In this document: positions 9,132 to 17,951 of the stretch, piece after piece
Numbering within the stretch: position 1 is the first letter of the stretch
How the letters are laid out: every line of letters starts with the position of its first letter
DNA from: Amycolatopsis sp. FDAARGOS 1241
GTDB lineage: Bacteria > Actinomycetota > Actinomycetes > Mycobacteriales > Pseudonocardiaceae
NCBI RefSeq assembly: GCF_016889705.1
Contig: NZ_CP069526.1
Location: 4,836,001-4,900,000, forward strand
Length of the DNA: 64,000 nucleotides
Reading direction: 5' to 3'
Made by a program: the position numbers and the translations under genes
The notes under the pieces: generated by a model
Told to the model about the DNA's origin: nothing
What the model saw: the letters and a program-made list of their open reading frames with translations, nothing else
Database searches by the model: none

Positions 9132-11419
9132 TCAGTGCGGCTGCGAGAGGTCGCCGGGGCGGAACGCCTCCAGCGTGGTGCTGACGGGCGCGTCGAGCTC
9201 GGCCTTGTGCTCGCGCGGGTAGACCCAGCGCAACGCGGCCATCGACGCGGAGCCGGTGAACCCGCGCTCGTAGAAGATCTTGCCGTCGCCCTGGTAGCCG
9301 GAAACCGAGTACTGATCGCCTTCGTCCTTCCGGTAGGTCACCCGCCCGCCGTCCGCTTCGGCCTGGGCGACCGCGGCGGCCAGCGCCCGCGCCGAGGACT
9401 GGTCCGAGTTGCCGCCCCACACGGTCAGCGTCGCGTCGAGGTCGGCGTTGGTGAACGTCATCCCGTCCCCGTTAGCCGGAGCGCACGGCACTGGGAGGTA
9501 GCCCTCGGGAATCCGCGCGGTGAAACCGAACCGGGCGTTGGTGTACGTGGTCGGGTCCCCGGAGTGCGGCGGTGCCGGTGCCGACGACGACGGAGGCGCG
9601 AGCGAGGACGAAGCCGGCGATTGCGAACCAGACGGGGCCGACGCCGGCCTGCCGACCATCGCCAGCAACTTCGGCAGCAGGAGGTCGCCGAGCTCGCCGT
9701 ACGGCACGGTCACGGTCTCCTGCCCGCTCGCCGTGTCGCAGCCGAGGTCGTACCAGAGGATGTCGAACTGGACTCCGGTCCCGGTGAACCCGAAGGCCGC
9801 GCCCGGCACGTGGTCGCCGCCCGCGCCGCGGTCCGCGGCGTCGATGCCGACCTGGCGGCCCTCCCCGTCGACCTCCGGCACGCGGCAGAACCCGTTTTTC
9901 GTGTGCGGTTCGAGCCGCCGGGTCAGTGTGGTCATCCCGGCCGCGGTCAGCACCTCCGGCCGGAACACGTCCTTGGGGCCGAGTACCTGCCCGGTGCCGA
10001 GGTCGGCGTTCACCGTTTCGGGGAACCGCCAGGTGGAGTGCGACAGCACGGACGAGTCGAGATCGTGATGGTAGCGCACGGAAAGCACGCTCGGCGTCTG
10101 CAGGAGGATCCGCGCCGTCGAGTGCACCGCGGCCGTGTCGCCGGTCTCCTGGAACCGGTCACGGTAGCCGGACACGCCGTCGCGGATCGTCTTCAGCCGC
10201 TTGTCGACCGGTGCGCGCAACGCGTCGTTGAGCCGTTGCCGGACCGCGGGATCCGAACCGCCGGACACCTGCGGGAACTGGAGGTCGTAGGTGACCGGCA
10301 GCGCCTGATCGTGTCCGGACAGGGTCTGCAGGCTGACGGTCAGTGCCGCCGGCGCGGGCGGTTCGTCGTGGTTGCCGAAGATCGCCACTCCCCCGGCGAC
10401 CAGCGCGCCGACGATCAGCACCGAGGCGGCGATCTTTCCGGCGAGCACAGCCGTCGCGCCCGCCCCGGTGCCCGTGGCCGGCACCCCGGCCGCGACCGCC
10501 GCGGTGCCGGCGCCGACCGGCGCGGCGGCCGTCCCGGCACCGGCCAGCAGCGCCAATGGCGTCAGTGCGGTCAACGCGGCGGCCGACGTCGCCAGCCGCT
10601 TCCAGCCCCGCTTCTCCCAATTCCTTCCGTAAGCCTTGCGGGCGACGGTTTCCAGCTCCGTCACGAACGCGTCCGCCGTCGCCGGCCGCCACGCCGGGTC
10701 CTTCGCCATGCCCCGCGAAATCAGGGCCCGCAGCGCCTCGGGCACGGCGTCCAGCGGCACCGGCGCCGCCTGGTGCAGCGCACGCAGCCCGTCGGCCGTG
10801 TCCGCCCGGAACGGCACGTCCCCGGTCACGCACTGGAAGAACACACAGGTCGCCGCGTACACGTCGGTGGCGGGCAGCCCGGGCTGCCCGGACCACTGCT
10901 CCGGCGCCAGGTACGACGGTGAACCGGCCGTCAGGCCGTGGTGACCGTCCAAAGTGGCGAGTCCGAAGTCGACCAGCTTCGACTCGCCTTCCCGCGACAC
11001 CAGCACGTTTCCCGGTTTGTAGTCGCGGTGGACCACGCCGGCCGCGTGCGCGTCGGCGAGGCCGAGCAGTGAGCCCTTGAGAACGGCCAGCGCCGACTCG
11101 GGAGCGAGCACCTTGCCGACGCCAGCAGCGCGCGCAGCGACACCCCGGGCACGGCCTCCATCACCAGCGCGGCGCTGTCCGGTGTCTCCACGAAGTCGAA
11201 GAGCCGGACCACGTGCGGGCTCCGGACACCCGCCAGCAGCCACGCCTCGCGCCGGAACCCGTCGGCGATCCTCGCGTCGGCGAGGTGCTCCGCGCGCAGG
11301 TACTTGATCGCCGCCATCCGCCCGGAGTCCTCGTGCTTGGCCAGCACGACCCGGCCGAAGCCACCGGTGCCGAGCACGTCCACCTCGGTGAACCCGGGCA
11401 CTCGCCAGGTGTCGCCCAT
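9132..11419 (-). pseudogene. Serine/threonine protein kinase with extracellular sensor region, frameshifted
   Basis: The gene reads from ATG 11419 through the kinase N-lobe (GTGGFGRVV glycine loop, AAIKYL catalytic lysine, MEAVPGVSLRALLAS) and then leaves frame near 11115-11118. The C-lobe continues in a neighbouring frame: HRDYKPGN catalytic loop, DFG, then SPSYLAPEQW. The total length is one base short of a multiple of three, so a single base appears missing, probably a G in GTCGGC. After the kinase domain come a transmembrane segment (IVGALVAGGVAIF, near 10385-10430) and two extracellular parts of unknown ligand. All other features look intact, so a sequencing error is as likely as true inactivation. 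It faces the operon 783-9110 tail to tail. Confidence 0.8.
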
Positions 11420-11545
11420 CCCCGCCCCCTCCGCGAACCGCGGAGGACATCAGATCACGACGGACAGCTCCGCACTACCGGAATGTGGCTTTCAGCGCGA
11501 AGTCGTCACGTCACACTCGGGTGAGGGCCGGCTGACGCTCGGAGG

Positions 11546-12781
11546 TCACGCCGGCTTGGCTTCCTCCGCCCTCGCCCGGGCGTACCGGCGCACCGGGTTC
11601 GCCCGGCCGAAGTGGCCGATGGCGAAGGCGGCGGTCGCGAGCCCTCCGATCATGAGCGCCAGCGCGGGACCGGCCACCGCCGCGACGGCGCCGATCACGG
11701 TGTCGCCGAGAGCGGGGCCGCCGCGTGAGGCCATCTGGTAGATCGCAGAAACCCGCCCACGCAGCGAATCCGGCGTCTCGAGCTGCACCGCGGCCTGCCG
11801 GATCGTCGTGGCCATCGCGTCGAAAGTGCCGAGCAACAGGCACGCCACCAGCGCTAGCACGAGCCCACCCGCCCAGGCGAGCAGGACCGCGCTCAGACCG
11901 TACGCGATCGTCGAAGCCAGCAGGACTTTCCCGAGCCGCGCGCTGCGATCGACCACGCGGAACACCGTGTACGTCGCGATCAGTGCTCCCGCCGACGGTG
12001 CGGACGAGAGCAGCCCGTACGCCGTGGCCCCCAGGTGGAGCCGGTCGATCGCCAGCGTGGGCAGGAGGACCCGGTACGCCGCGAAGACGGTCGCCACCAA
12101 GTCGAGCAGCACCATTTGCCACACGATCCGTCTGCTCAGAACGAACCGGACCCCCTCCACGAACTGCTCCCGCAGCGTGATGTGCTCCCCCGACCCCGGG
12201 AGGTGCGGGATCCGGAGCAGGGCCAGGGTGATCATCAGGAGCAGGTAGGTCACCGCGTCGACGGCGTACATCAGGCCTGGCCCGCTGACGGCGATCAGGA
12301 CACCGGACAGGGCCGGTCCGAGGAGCACAGCCAGTTCCCGAGAAGGATTGAGCAGTGCGAAGGCCTGCGGCAGCTGCGCTCGCGGAACCAGCGCCGGGAT
12401 CAGGGCTTGCCGGGCGGGCTGGTCGAAACTGGCCGCCGCCGTGGTGAGCACGACGGAGCCGACGACTTGCGCGACGTCGGCGTGACCGGCGAAGCTCGTC
12501 GCCGCGAGCGCGAGCGCCACGACCATGGCCACGGCTTGCGACCACTGGAGAAGCTTGCGCCGATCGACCCGGTCGGCGTACACGCCCGCCAACGGGCTGA
12601 GCACCACCAGCGCCACGACCTGGGCGGCACCCACCAGTCCGGTTTGCGCCACCGAACCGGAGAGTTCGTAGACCTGGTACAGATTCGCCGCGATCGTGCC
12701 GCGGCTGCCGATCTGCGAGAGGACAACGCCACCCCAGTAGAAATCGAAGTCGCGGTTGCGCAGGACCTCGGCGACCCTCAT
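11546..12781 (-). CDS. MFS transporter, EntS/DHA3-like
   Basis: The 411-residue protein has about 12 hydrophobic segments. The loop-2 motif reads GVYADRVDRRKLL near residues 65-77, as in the MFS_3 group that includes enterobactin exporter EntS and macrolide efflux proteins. A second-half loop near residue 305 starts EVDRSARLGK-like basic sequence. The start ATG is at 12781. The gene is divergent from the bicupin gene at 13000 and shares a 218-bp spacer with operator site B, though that site is nearer the bicupin. Export of a pathway metabolite or a siderophore is possible; the substrate is not readable. Confidence 0.82.
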   Translation of the reverse strand: MRVAEVLRNRDFDFYWGGVVLSQIGSRGTIAANLYQVYELSGSVAQTGLVGAAQVVALVVLSPLAGVYADRVDRRKLLQWSQAVAMVVALALAATSFAGHADVAQVVGSVVLTTAAASFDQPARQALIPALVPRAQLPQAFALLNPSRELAVLLGPALSGVLIAVSGPGLMYAVDAVTYLLLMITLALLRIPHLPGSGEHITLREQFVEGVRFVLSRRIVWQMVLLDLVATVFAAYRVLLPTLAIDRLHLGATAYGLLSSAPSAGALIATYTVFRVVDRSARLGKVLLASTIAYGLSAVLLAWAGGLVLALVACLLLGTFDAMATTIRQAAVQLETPDSLRGRVSAIYQMASRGGPALGDTVIGAVAAVAGPALALMIGGLATAAFAIGHFGRANPVRRYARARAEEAKPA

Positions 12782-12911
12782 CGGGCGCCGCCGTGGCGTT
12801 CACGGTCGAGACCGAGCCGGATGGTCGTCACCGCTTCGGGCACACCTGCCTCCTGGGAGCACGACCCGGCCCCCGGGCCGGGATGGACGGTCGACATGCC
12901 ATATTGCCTTA

Positions 12912-12922
12912 TGGTCTAACCA
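12912..12922. promoter_or_regulatory. GntR/FadR-type operator, site B
   Basis: TGGTCTAACCA, nearly the canonical FadR-type palindrome, sits in a locally AT-rich stretch (12898-12935) 78 bp before the bicupin start. It lies between two divergent genes and could act on both. Confidence 0.68.
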
Positions 12923-12999
12923 AAAGTCCATACTTGCAGTAGGGTGCCCGGCGAACCACAATGCCGAAGGTAAAATGGTCCGGCCAATCAGGAGGCTCG

Positions 13000-14070
13000 G
13001 TGTCGACGAAGACCACGACGAAGACAAGCCATTACCACCAGCAAAAGGCCCGGCGGGCGAAGTTCCTGGAGGATTGGCGCGCGAACCACCGCACGATCAT
13101 CCGGAGCGAGGACGTCACGCTCGCGGAGACCGCGCGGGGCATGCGCACCGGCGTCTACATGGGCGAGGACGGTGACAACCCGACGCGCTCCATCGACGCG
13201 CTCGTGCACGAGGTCGACCGGGGGAAAGTCACCACGATCCACCGGCACTCCTGGGACGCCATGGTGTTCGGCATCGGCGGCGAGGGCTGGCTCGAGATCG
13301 ACGGCGAGCGGGTGAAGGTCGCTCCCGGCGACTCGGCCCACATCCCGGCGTGGGCCTGGCACCGTTCGGGCAACGACAACGACGCGACGTTCCGCTACCT
13401 CACCTTCTCCAGCGAGCCGCTGCTCGCCACGATGGGCATGTCGATCCTCGACGACCGCGGTCACGAGCCGGTCGAGAACCTCCCTGGCCGGCCCGAGTTC
13501 AGCGCTCCCGATGCCGAGGGCGACGACGCCTACGCCCGCCGCCTGCGCCGTCTCGGCAAGGAGCAGCAGAAACGCCGCAGCGGCCGGCTCCACACCGATT
13601 GGGACGAGCTCGAGATGCTCAACACCCCCCGCGGCACGCGTACGACCTTCCTCCTCGACCGCGCCATCGGGTACCAGGCTTCCGGCATCACCATGGCGAT
13701 GTTCGAGATCGGGCAGGGCCGGCAGCAGTCGATGCACCGGCACGCCGGCGAGGCGTGGCTCTACGTGGTCGAAGGCGAGGGTCACTCCTACCTCGGCACC
13801 GAGCCCGAGGGCGGGGAGAACCACCCGTGGAAGAAGGGCGACCTGATCGTGGTCGACCACTTCCTGTGGCACCAGCACTTCAACGACTCCCAGGAGAACA
13901 CCGCCCGGGTGGTCCGCATCCACATGTTCGACAGCCTGCTCGAGACGATGCGGGCGCTGATGGACCCGCGGGTTCTCTTCGAGGAGCCGCCGGACCACAT
14001 CCGTGACGCCCAGGCCGGCGACGTGAACACGGTCGTCTGGCCCGAACTCGACCGGCCGACCTGGCCGTGA
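13000..14070 (+). CDS. Bicupin dioxygenase-like protein (gentisate 1,2-dioxygenase-like fold)
   Basis: The 356-residue protein has two cupin barrels. The first has TTIHRHSWDAMVFGIGGEGW then PGDSAHIPAWAWH (about residues 74-120). The second has SMHRHAGEAWLYVVEGEGHSY then VVDHFLWHQH (about 245-300). Each has the His-x-His...Glu...His pattern that binds Fe(II), as in gentisate, 1-hydroxy-2-naphthoate and salicylate dioxygenases, although the substrate cannot be assigned. The GTG start at 13000 is chosen because AGGAGG precedes it; an ATG at 12961 lacks a site. Operator B lies upstream. The stop overlaps the start of an AAA+ ATPase (GTGA), so the two are translationally coupled. Confidence 0.82.
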   Translation: MSTKTTTKTSHYHQQKARRAKFLEDWRANHRTIIRSEDVTLAETARGMRTGVYMGEDGDNPTRSIDALVHEVDRGKVTTIHRHSWDAMVFGIGGEGWLEIDGERVKVAPGDSAHIPAWAWHRSGNDNDATFRYLTFSSEPLLATMGMSILDDRGHEPVENLPGRPEFSAPDAEGDDAYARRLRRLGKEQQKRRSGRLHTDWDELEMLNTPRGTRTTFLLDRAIGYQASGITMAMFEIGQGRQQSMHRHAGEAWLYVVEGEGHSYLGTEPEGGENHPWKKGDLIVVDHFLWHQHFNDSQENTARVVRIHMFDSLLETMRALMDPRVLFEEPPDHIRDAQAGDVNTVVWPELDRPTWP

Positions 14071-14945
14071 GCGATCGGACGCTCCCTCCTGGGGTCATCG
14101 GGCTGCACGCCCTTCCTTCAGACCACCACGACGGGCCGTGGGACTCGATGATCGTGCCGCCGGGCACCAAGGAGAGGCTGCTCGGCGCCGCGTTGCTCGT
14201 CCTGCGCCAGGGCCGGCTGCTGAACGGGCTCTCCGGCGCGCCGCACGGCCTGATCATGCTGGCCGGACCGCCGGGCACGGGAAAGACGACGCTCGCGCAA
14301 GGGCTCGCGCAGGCCGCCGCGCTGAAAGTGGCCGAACGTGGTGCCACCACACTGGTCGAGGTCGACCCGCACGCGTTCCCGAGCGACATGCTCGGGGAAA
14401 GCCAGCGGGCCGTTTCGCGACTGTTCCTCGACACCCTGCCGGAGCTCGCCGCGCGGCGACCGCACACCGTGGTGCTGATCGACGAGGTCGAGGCCCTCGC
14501 GGTGCGCCGCAGTTCGGCGTCGTTCGAAACGAACCCGGTCGACGTCCACCGCGCGACGGACGCCGTGCTGTCCGGTCTCGACCAGCTGCGCGCTCAGTGC
14601 CCGAACCTGGTGCTCGTGGCCACGACCAACTTCATCGACGCCGTCGACGAGGCCGTGCTCTCCCGGGCCGATCTGGTCATGAGCACGACACTGCCCGGCG
14701 ACGAGGTGATCGAGCAGATCGTCGCGTCCTCGCTCGACGAGCTGGCCGAGCAGTGGACCGAGCTCAAACCGCTTGCCCGGGACGCGAACCTTCGCGCGGA
14801 GCTGGCCAAAGGGCTGCGGGGCCTCGACGGCAGGCGGGTCCGCAAGACGATCCTCGCCGCGCTGACGATGCGCACCGAGGTCGCCCTGGACCCGAATCGG
14901 TTGACGGCCGACGACCTGCGCCGCGCGACACAGTTCGAGGCCTGA
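14067..14945 (+). CDS. AAA+ ATPase, Pch2/TRIP13-like
   Basis: This 292-residue single AAA+ module has Walker A AGPPGTGKT near residues 66-74 and Walker B TVVLIDEVEAL near 134-144. A sensor-1 block LVLVATTNF is near 185, followed by a typical C-terminal lid. The spacing between Walker A and B and the ESQRAVSRLF segment recall Pch2/TRIP13, remodellers of HORMA-domain proteins, but no HORMA gene is seen. It overlaps the bicupin stop by 4 bp, which argues for a role in assembling or reactivating that dioxygenase; this parallels the NorQ-like ATPase next to the M29-like protein. A strong terminator follows. The client is inferred from context only. Confidence 0.75.
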   Translation: MSDRTLPPGVIGLHALPSDHHDGPWDSMIVPPGTKERLLGAALLVLRQGRLLNGLSGAPHGLIMLAGPPGTGKTTLAQGLAQAAALKVAERGATTLVEVDPHAFPSDMLGESQRAVSRLFLDTLPELAARRPHTVVLIDEVEALAVRRSSASFETNPVDVHRATDAVLSGLDQLRAQCPNLVLVATTNFIDAVDEAVLSRADLVMSTTLPGDEVIEQIVASSLDELAEQWTELKPLARDANLRAELAKGLRGLDGRRVRKTILAALTMRTEVALDPNRLTADDLRRATQFEA

Positions 14946-14953
14946 CGAAAGCA

Positions 14954-14991
14954 CGCGCGGTGCCGGGTCGCGACCGACCCGGCACCGCGCG
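14954..14991. terminator. Bidirectional rho-independent-type hairpin
   Basis: A perfect 17-bp stem (14954-14970 with 14975-14991), a CGAC loop, then GTTTCC. It lies between the convergent genes 14067-14945 and 15014-15994 and can stop transcription from both. Confidence 0.85.
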
Positions 14992-15013
14992 TTTCCACGG
15001 CTTCGCCCGCGAG

Positions 15014-15994
15014 CTACTTGCTCCCAAACGCCTTGTCCACAAAGGACGAGTCGATGAGGGACGCGAGATCGACCTTGTCCACCCCGTTCACCGAGCCCTC
15101 CAGTGACTGCTGGGACGACTTGAGCTGATCCACCGTCGCCACCGGGGGGTCGGTGAGGACCTCGGTCGAGTAGTACTTCCAGGTCGCGTCGAGCGCACGC
15201 TGGTCGGTGACCCCGAGGTGGGCACCCAGGATCTTCGTCGAGTACGCCTCGTCGGCGCGCTCGCGGTCGAACCCCTTCTTGAGACCGGCCATGAACTTCC
15301 CCACGACATCCGGGTGGTCCTTGAGGTAGTCGGACGTGCTGGAGATGCCCACGTTGATGTTGGGGATCTTCTCCTTGGCCATGTCCATCACCATGTGCAG
15401 ACCGGCGTCTTCGAACTTCAGGCTCGCCGGCGGGTGCGTCGCGGAGGCGTCGATGGTCTTGGCCAGCAGCGCGTTGTTGACGTTCGTCACCGAGCCGAGG
15501 GGAACCAGGTTCACCTCGCTCGGGCTGATCCCCAGCTTCTTCAGCGCCAGCAGAGTGCCGATGTACTGGGATCCGCTCTTCGTGGTGTAGCCGATCTTCT
15601 TGCCCTTCAGCTGCGCGGCGGTCGGCACGTTCGCGTAGATCTGGTACGGCAGCACCGGGGTGAGCGCGGCCAGCACCTTCACCTCACCGCCGGCGGCGGT
15701 GCCGGCCACGATCTGGGACCCGCCCATCGACGCGAGCTGCGTCTGGCCGGAGATGAGCGCCGGGTACCCCTGGTTGCTGTCGAGCTTGATGAGCTTGACG
15801 GTGAGCCCTTGCTCCTTGAAGTAGCCGGCCTCCGATGCGATCCACAAGGGCAGTTGGTCAGCGACCTCTTCGCTGTAGCTGACGGTGAGCACACCATCGG
15901 CCCCGGCGTCCGACGAACCGCCGCAGGCGGTGAGGGACGACGTGGCGAGCGCCGCGACGAGGGCGACGCCGAAGGCGCCAGACTTGAACTTCAT
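15014..15994 (-). CDS. ABC transporter substrate-binding lipoprotein (NMT1/SsuA/TauA-like)
   Basis: The 326-residue lipoprotein has a signal peptide ending in the lipobox LTAC (Cys 24), followed by a Gly/Ser linker. The mature part starts LTVSYSEEVADQLPLWIASEAGYFKEQGL, read here in two blocks, the usual opening of nitrate/sulfonate/taurine/thiamine-precursor binding proteins. Later come the KKIGYTTKSGSQY block and DYLKDHPDVV. In catabolic clusters this family often imports aromatic acids such as phthalate isomers; that role here is inferred. It is the last gene of a three-gene importer operon whose order is ATPase, permease, binding protein, with operator C before the first gene. Confidence 0.9.
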   Translation of the reverse strand: MKFKSGAFGVALVAALATSSLTACGGSSDAGADGVLTVSYSEEVADQLPLWIASEAGYFKEQGLTVKLIKLDSNQGYPALISGQTQLASMGGSQIVAGTAAGGEVKVLAALTPVLPYQIYANVPTAAQLKGKKIGYTTKSGSQYIGTLLALKKLGISPSEVNLVPLGSVTNVNNALLAKTIDASATHPPASLKFEDAGLHMVMDMAKEKIPNINVGISSTSDYLKDHPDVVGKFMAGLKKGFDRERADEAYSTKILGAHLGVTDQRALDATWKYYSTEVLTDPPVATVDQLKSSQQSLEGSVNGVDKVDLASLIDSSFVDKAFGSK

Positions 15995-16037
15995 TGTTCT
16001 GTCCTTCTGGGAATGGTGGTGGGGAAGGGAAACGCAG

Positions 16038-16898
16038 TCAGTCGTTGCTCGGGCGCCAGGCCGCGAAGTGGTTCTCGACCCGGCGCAGCAGCGAGGTCAG
16101 CACGACACCGGCCGCGGCGAAGATGAACAGGCCGGCGAAGACCGTGGCGGTTTGGAACTGCTGGCCGGCGGTGCTCATCGTCATGCCGACGCCGTGCTGC
16201 GCACCGCTGAGCTCGGCCACGAAGACACCGATCAGTGCCTGGCCCACCGCCAGCCGCATCCCGCTGGCGATGAAGGGGACGGTGCCGGGCAGGGCGACGG
16301 TGCGGAACAGCTGGAGATCGCTCGCGCCGAAACACCGGGCCACGCGCACGGCGCCCTGTTCGAGCGAGTGGACACCCTGCGCGGTGTTGATGAGCACCGG
16401 GAACAGAGCCATCAGGAAGACGATCGCGATCTTCGACGAGCTGCCGATGCCGAGCCAGATGATCAGCAGGGGCGTCAGCGCGATGCGCGGGGTGGCGTAG
16501 AGAAAGTTGACGAAGGGGTTGAGCGCCCAGGCGATCCGTTTGTACCAGCCGATCAGCAGCCCCAGCGGCAGGCCGACCACCACCGCCAGTGCGAGGCCGG
16601 CCAGCAGTTCCTGGGCACTGGTCCACAGATCGATCCCGATCTGCCCGCCCTGGATCAGCGACCCGAAGGCGTTGATGACGTCGACCGGCCCCGGAAGGAT
16701 CAGCTGCGGCTGCAGCCGCAGCAGCGCGACGACCTCCCACGCGATCAGCACGACGACGACGGCGCCGATGCCCCACAGGCGCTGCTCGCTGAGCCACGAC
16801 GGCAGCCGGCGGCCCGACGCCCGGCGGGCGCGCGGGCGGGGGCCGGACGGACGGGCTTCGATCCGCGGAGCCGGTTTGTGCGAAGAGGTCACGCTCAT
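16038..16898 (-). CDS. ABC transporter permease (SsuC/TauC-like)
   Basis: The 286-residue membrane protein has six hydrophobic segments and an EAA-type loop (RVARCFGASDLQLFRTVALPG near residues 190-210). The TPLLIIWLGIGSSSKIAIVF region is read in parts around 128-147. The ATG at 16898 overlaps the ATPase stop (ATGA), which sets the start; longer in-frame readings upstream lie inside the ATPase gene. It forms the channel of the sulfonate-type importer with its two neighbours. Confidence 0.92.
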   Translation of the reverse strand: MSVTSSHKPAPRIEARPSGPRPRARRASGRRLPSWLSEQRLWGIGAVVVVLIAWEVVALLRLQPQLILPGPVDVINAFGSLIQGGQIGIDLWTSAQELLAGLALAVVVGLPLGLLIGWYKRIAWALNPFVNFLYATPRIALTPLLIIWLGIGSSSKIAIVFLMALFPVLINTAQGVHSLEQGAVRVARCFGASDLQLFRTVALPGTVPFIASGMRLAVGQALIGVFVAELSGAQHGVGMTMSTAGQQFQTATVFAGLFIFAAAGVVLTSLLRRVENHFAAWRPSND

Positions 16899-17773
16899 CG
16901 GGCTCCTTCTTCCTGGCCGGCGCCGGCCTTCGCGCCGTAGAGCACGTCGGCGATCTCGTCGCGCAGTTGTGCGAATTCCGGCGTCCGCCGGATCTCGTGC
17001 GAGCGCGGACGCGCCCACGGCACCGTGATCTCCTTGACGATGCGACCGGGTCGCGGGCTGAACACGCAGACCCGGTCCGCGAGGAACGCGGCTTCGGTGA
17101 TGTCGTGGGTGACGAACAGGGCCGTCACGTCGCGGGCGGCGCAGACCCTGAGCAGTTCGACCTGGAGCACTTCACGGGTCTGGGCGTCGATCGCGGCGAA
17201 CGGCTCGTCGAGCAGGAGGATCTCCGGCTCGACCGCGAGCGCGCGGGCGAGGTTGACCCTGGCCTGCATGCCGCCGGAGAGCTGAGCCGGGTACTGCTGC
17301 CCGACACCGGCCAGCCCGACCAGCTCCAGCAGCTCGTCGGCGCGCTTCTTGGCCGCCGGTTTCTTGACCTTTTTCGTGAGCTCGAGGCCGTAGCTGACGT
17401 TGGCCTGGACGGTCCGCCACGGCAGCAGGTTGGCGTGCTGGAACACCATCGCCCGGTCGGGCCCCGGACCGGGGATCGGCCGGCCGTCGAGCTCCAGAGC
17501 GCCCTCGGCGAGCTCGACGAACCCGGCGACCGCGTTGAGCAAGGTGGTCTTGCCGCAGCCGGAAGGCCCGACGAGGCAGACGAAATCCCCCCGCTCCACC
17601 GTCAGATCACACTGCTCGACGGCCGTCGTCACCTCTTTCGACCCAGGCTTGGCGTAGTCGATCGCGACACCCCGGGCCTCGAGGTGTGCGATCCCGCCCG
17701 TGGCCCCCACATCGATGTGCGCAGCATCACGGCCTGCCGTGCTAGACAGTGCCGGCTTCTCTCGGCTCAGCAT
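16895..17773 (-). CDS. ABC transporter ATP-binding protein (SsuB/TauB-like)
   Basis: The 292-residue ATPase has Walker A GPSGCGKTT near residue 68, the Q-loop VFQHANLLPWRTV, signature LSGGMQARV, Walker B ILLLDEPFAAID and switch FVTHDITEA. LLPW after the Q-loop and DEPFAAID are hallmarks of the nitrate/sulfonate/taurine group. It is the first gene of the importer operon, and operator C covers its probable promoter about 20-30 bp before the start. The first 30 residues are non-conserved, so the true start could be slightly downstream. Confidence 0.92.
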   Translation of the reverse strand: MLSREKPALSSTAGRDAAHIDVGATGGIAHLEARGVAIDYAKPGSKEVTTAVEQCDLTVERGDFVCLVGPSGCGKTTLLNAVAGFVELAEGALELDGRPIPGPGPDRAMVFQHANLLPWRTVQANVSYGLELTKKVKKPAAKKRADELLELVGLAGVGQQYPAQLSGGMQARVNLARALAVEPEILLLDEPFAAIDAQTREVLQVELLRVCAARDVTALFVTHDITEAAFLADRVCVFSPRPGRIVKEITVPWARPRSHEIRRTPEFAQLRDEIADVLYGAKAGAGQEEGAR

Positions 17774-17793
17774 GGGTGGGAGCGTAGGACTAA

Positions 17794-17804
17794 TTGTCAG
17801 TCCA
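17794..17804. promoter_or_regulatory. GntR/FadR-type operator, site C
   Basis: TTGTCAGTCCA; on the reverse strand TGGACTGACAA, one base off TGG-N5-CCA symmetry. It lies 21 bp before the ATG of the ATPase gene 16895-17773. Confidence 0.6.
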
Positions 17805-17887
17805 AAGCAATGGCCCAGTCAAGTTTTCTGGCCGGACGGTGACCGGCCGGAGCAGAGCAGCCACGTCTGACCAGGCCTAGTGCGGTA

Positions 17888-17898
17888 AGGTCAGACCA
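17888..17898. promoter_or_regulatory. GntR/FadR-type operator, site D (autoregulatory)
   Basis: AGGTCAGACCA, one base off the TGG-N5-CCA palindrome, lies 54 bp before the GntR regulator gene. Its position suggests autoregulation. Confidence 0.6.
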
Positions 17899-17951
17899 TT
17901 GACTGTTAAGCTACGGTGCATTTCCGGCATCGACAATGATTAGGTGGGAAC

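Noticed and set aside
9132..11450. A continuous minus-strand frame from 11450 as one intact kinase
   Set aside because: Its first 100 residues are nonsense for a kinase; the true N-lobe with glycine loop and lysine lies in a different frame from ATG 11419, so a frameshift explains the data better.
12961..12999. ATG 12961 as start of the bicupin
   Set aside because: It lacks a ribosome site, while GTG 13000 has AGGAGG directly before it.
14067..14945. Assigning the AAA+ protein to Rubisco or nitric-oxide reductase activation
   Set aside because: It lacks the CbbQ/NorQ features and has no VWA partner; its spacing is closer to Pch2/TRIP13-like modules.
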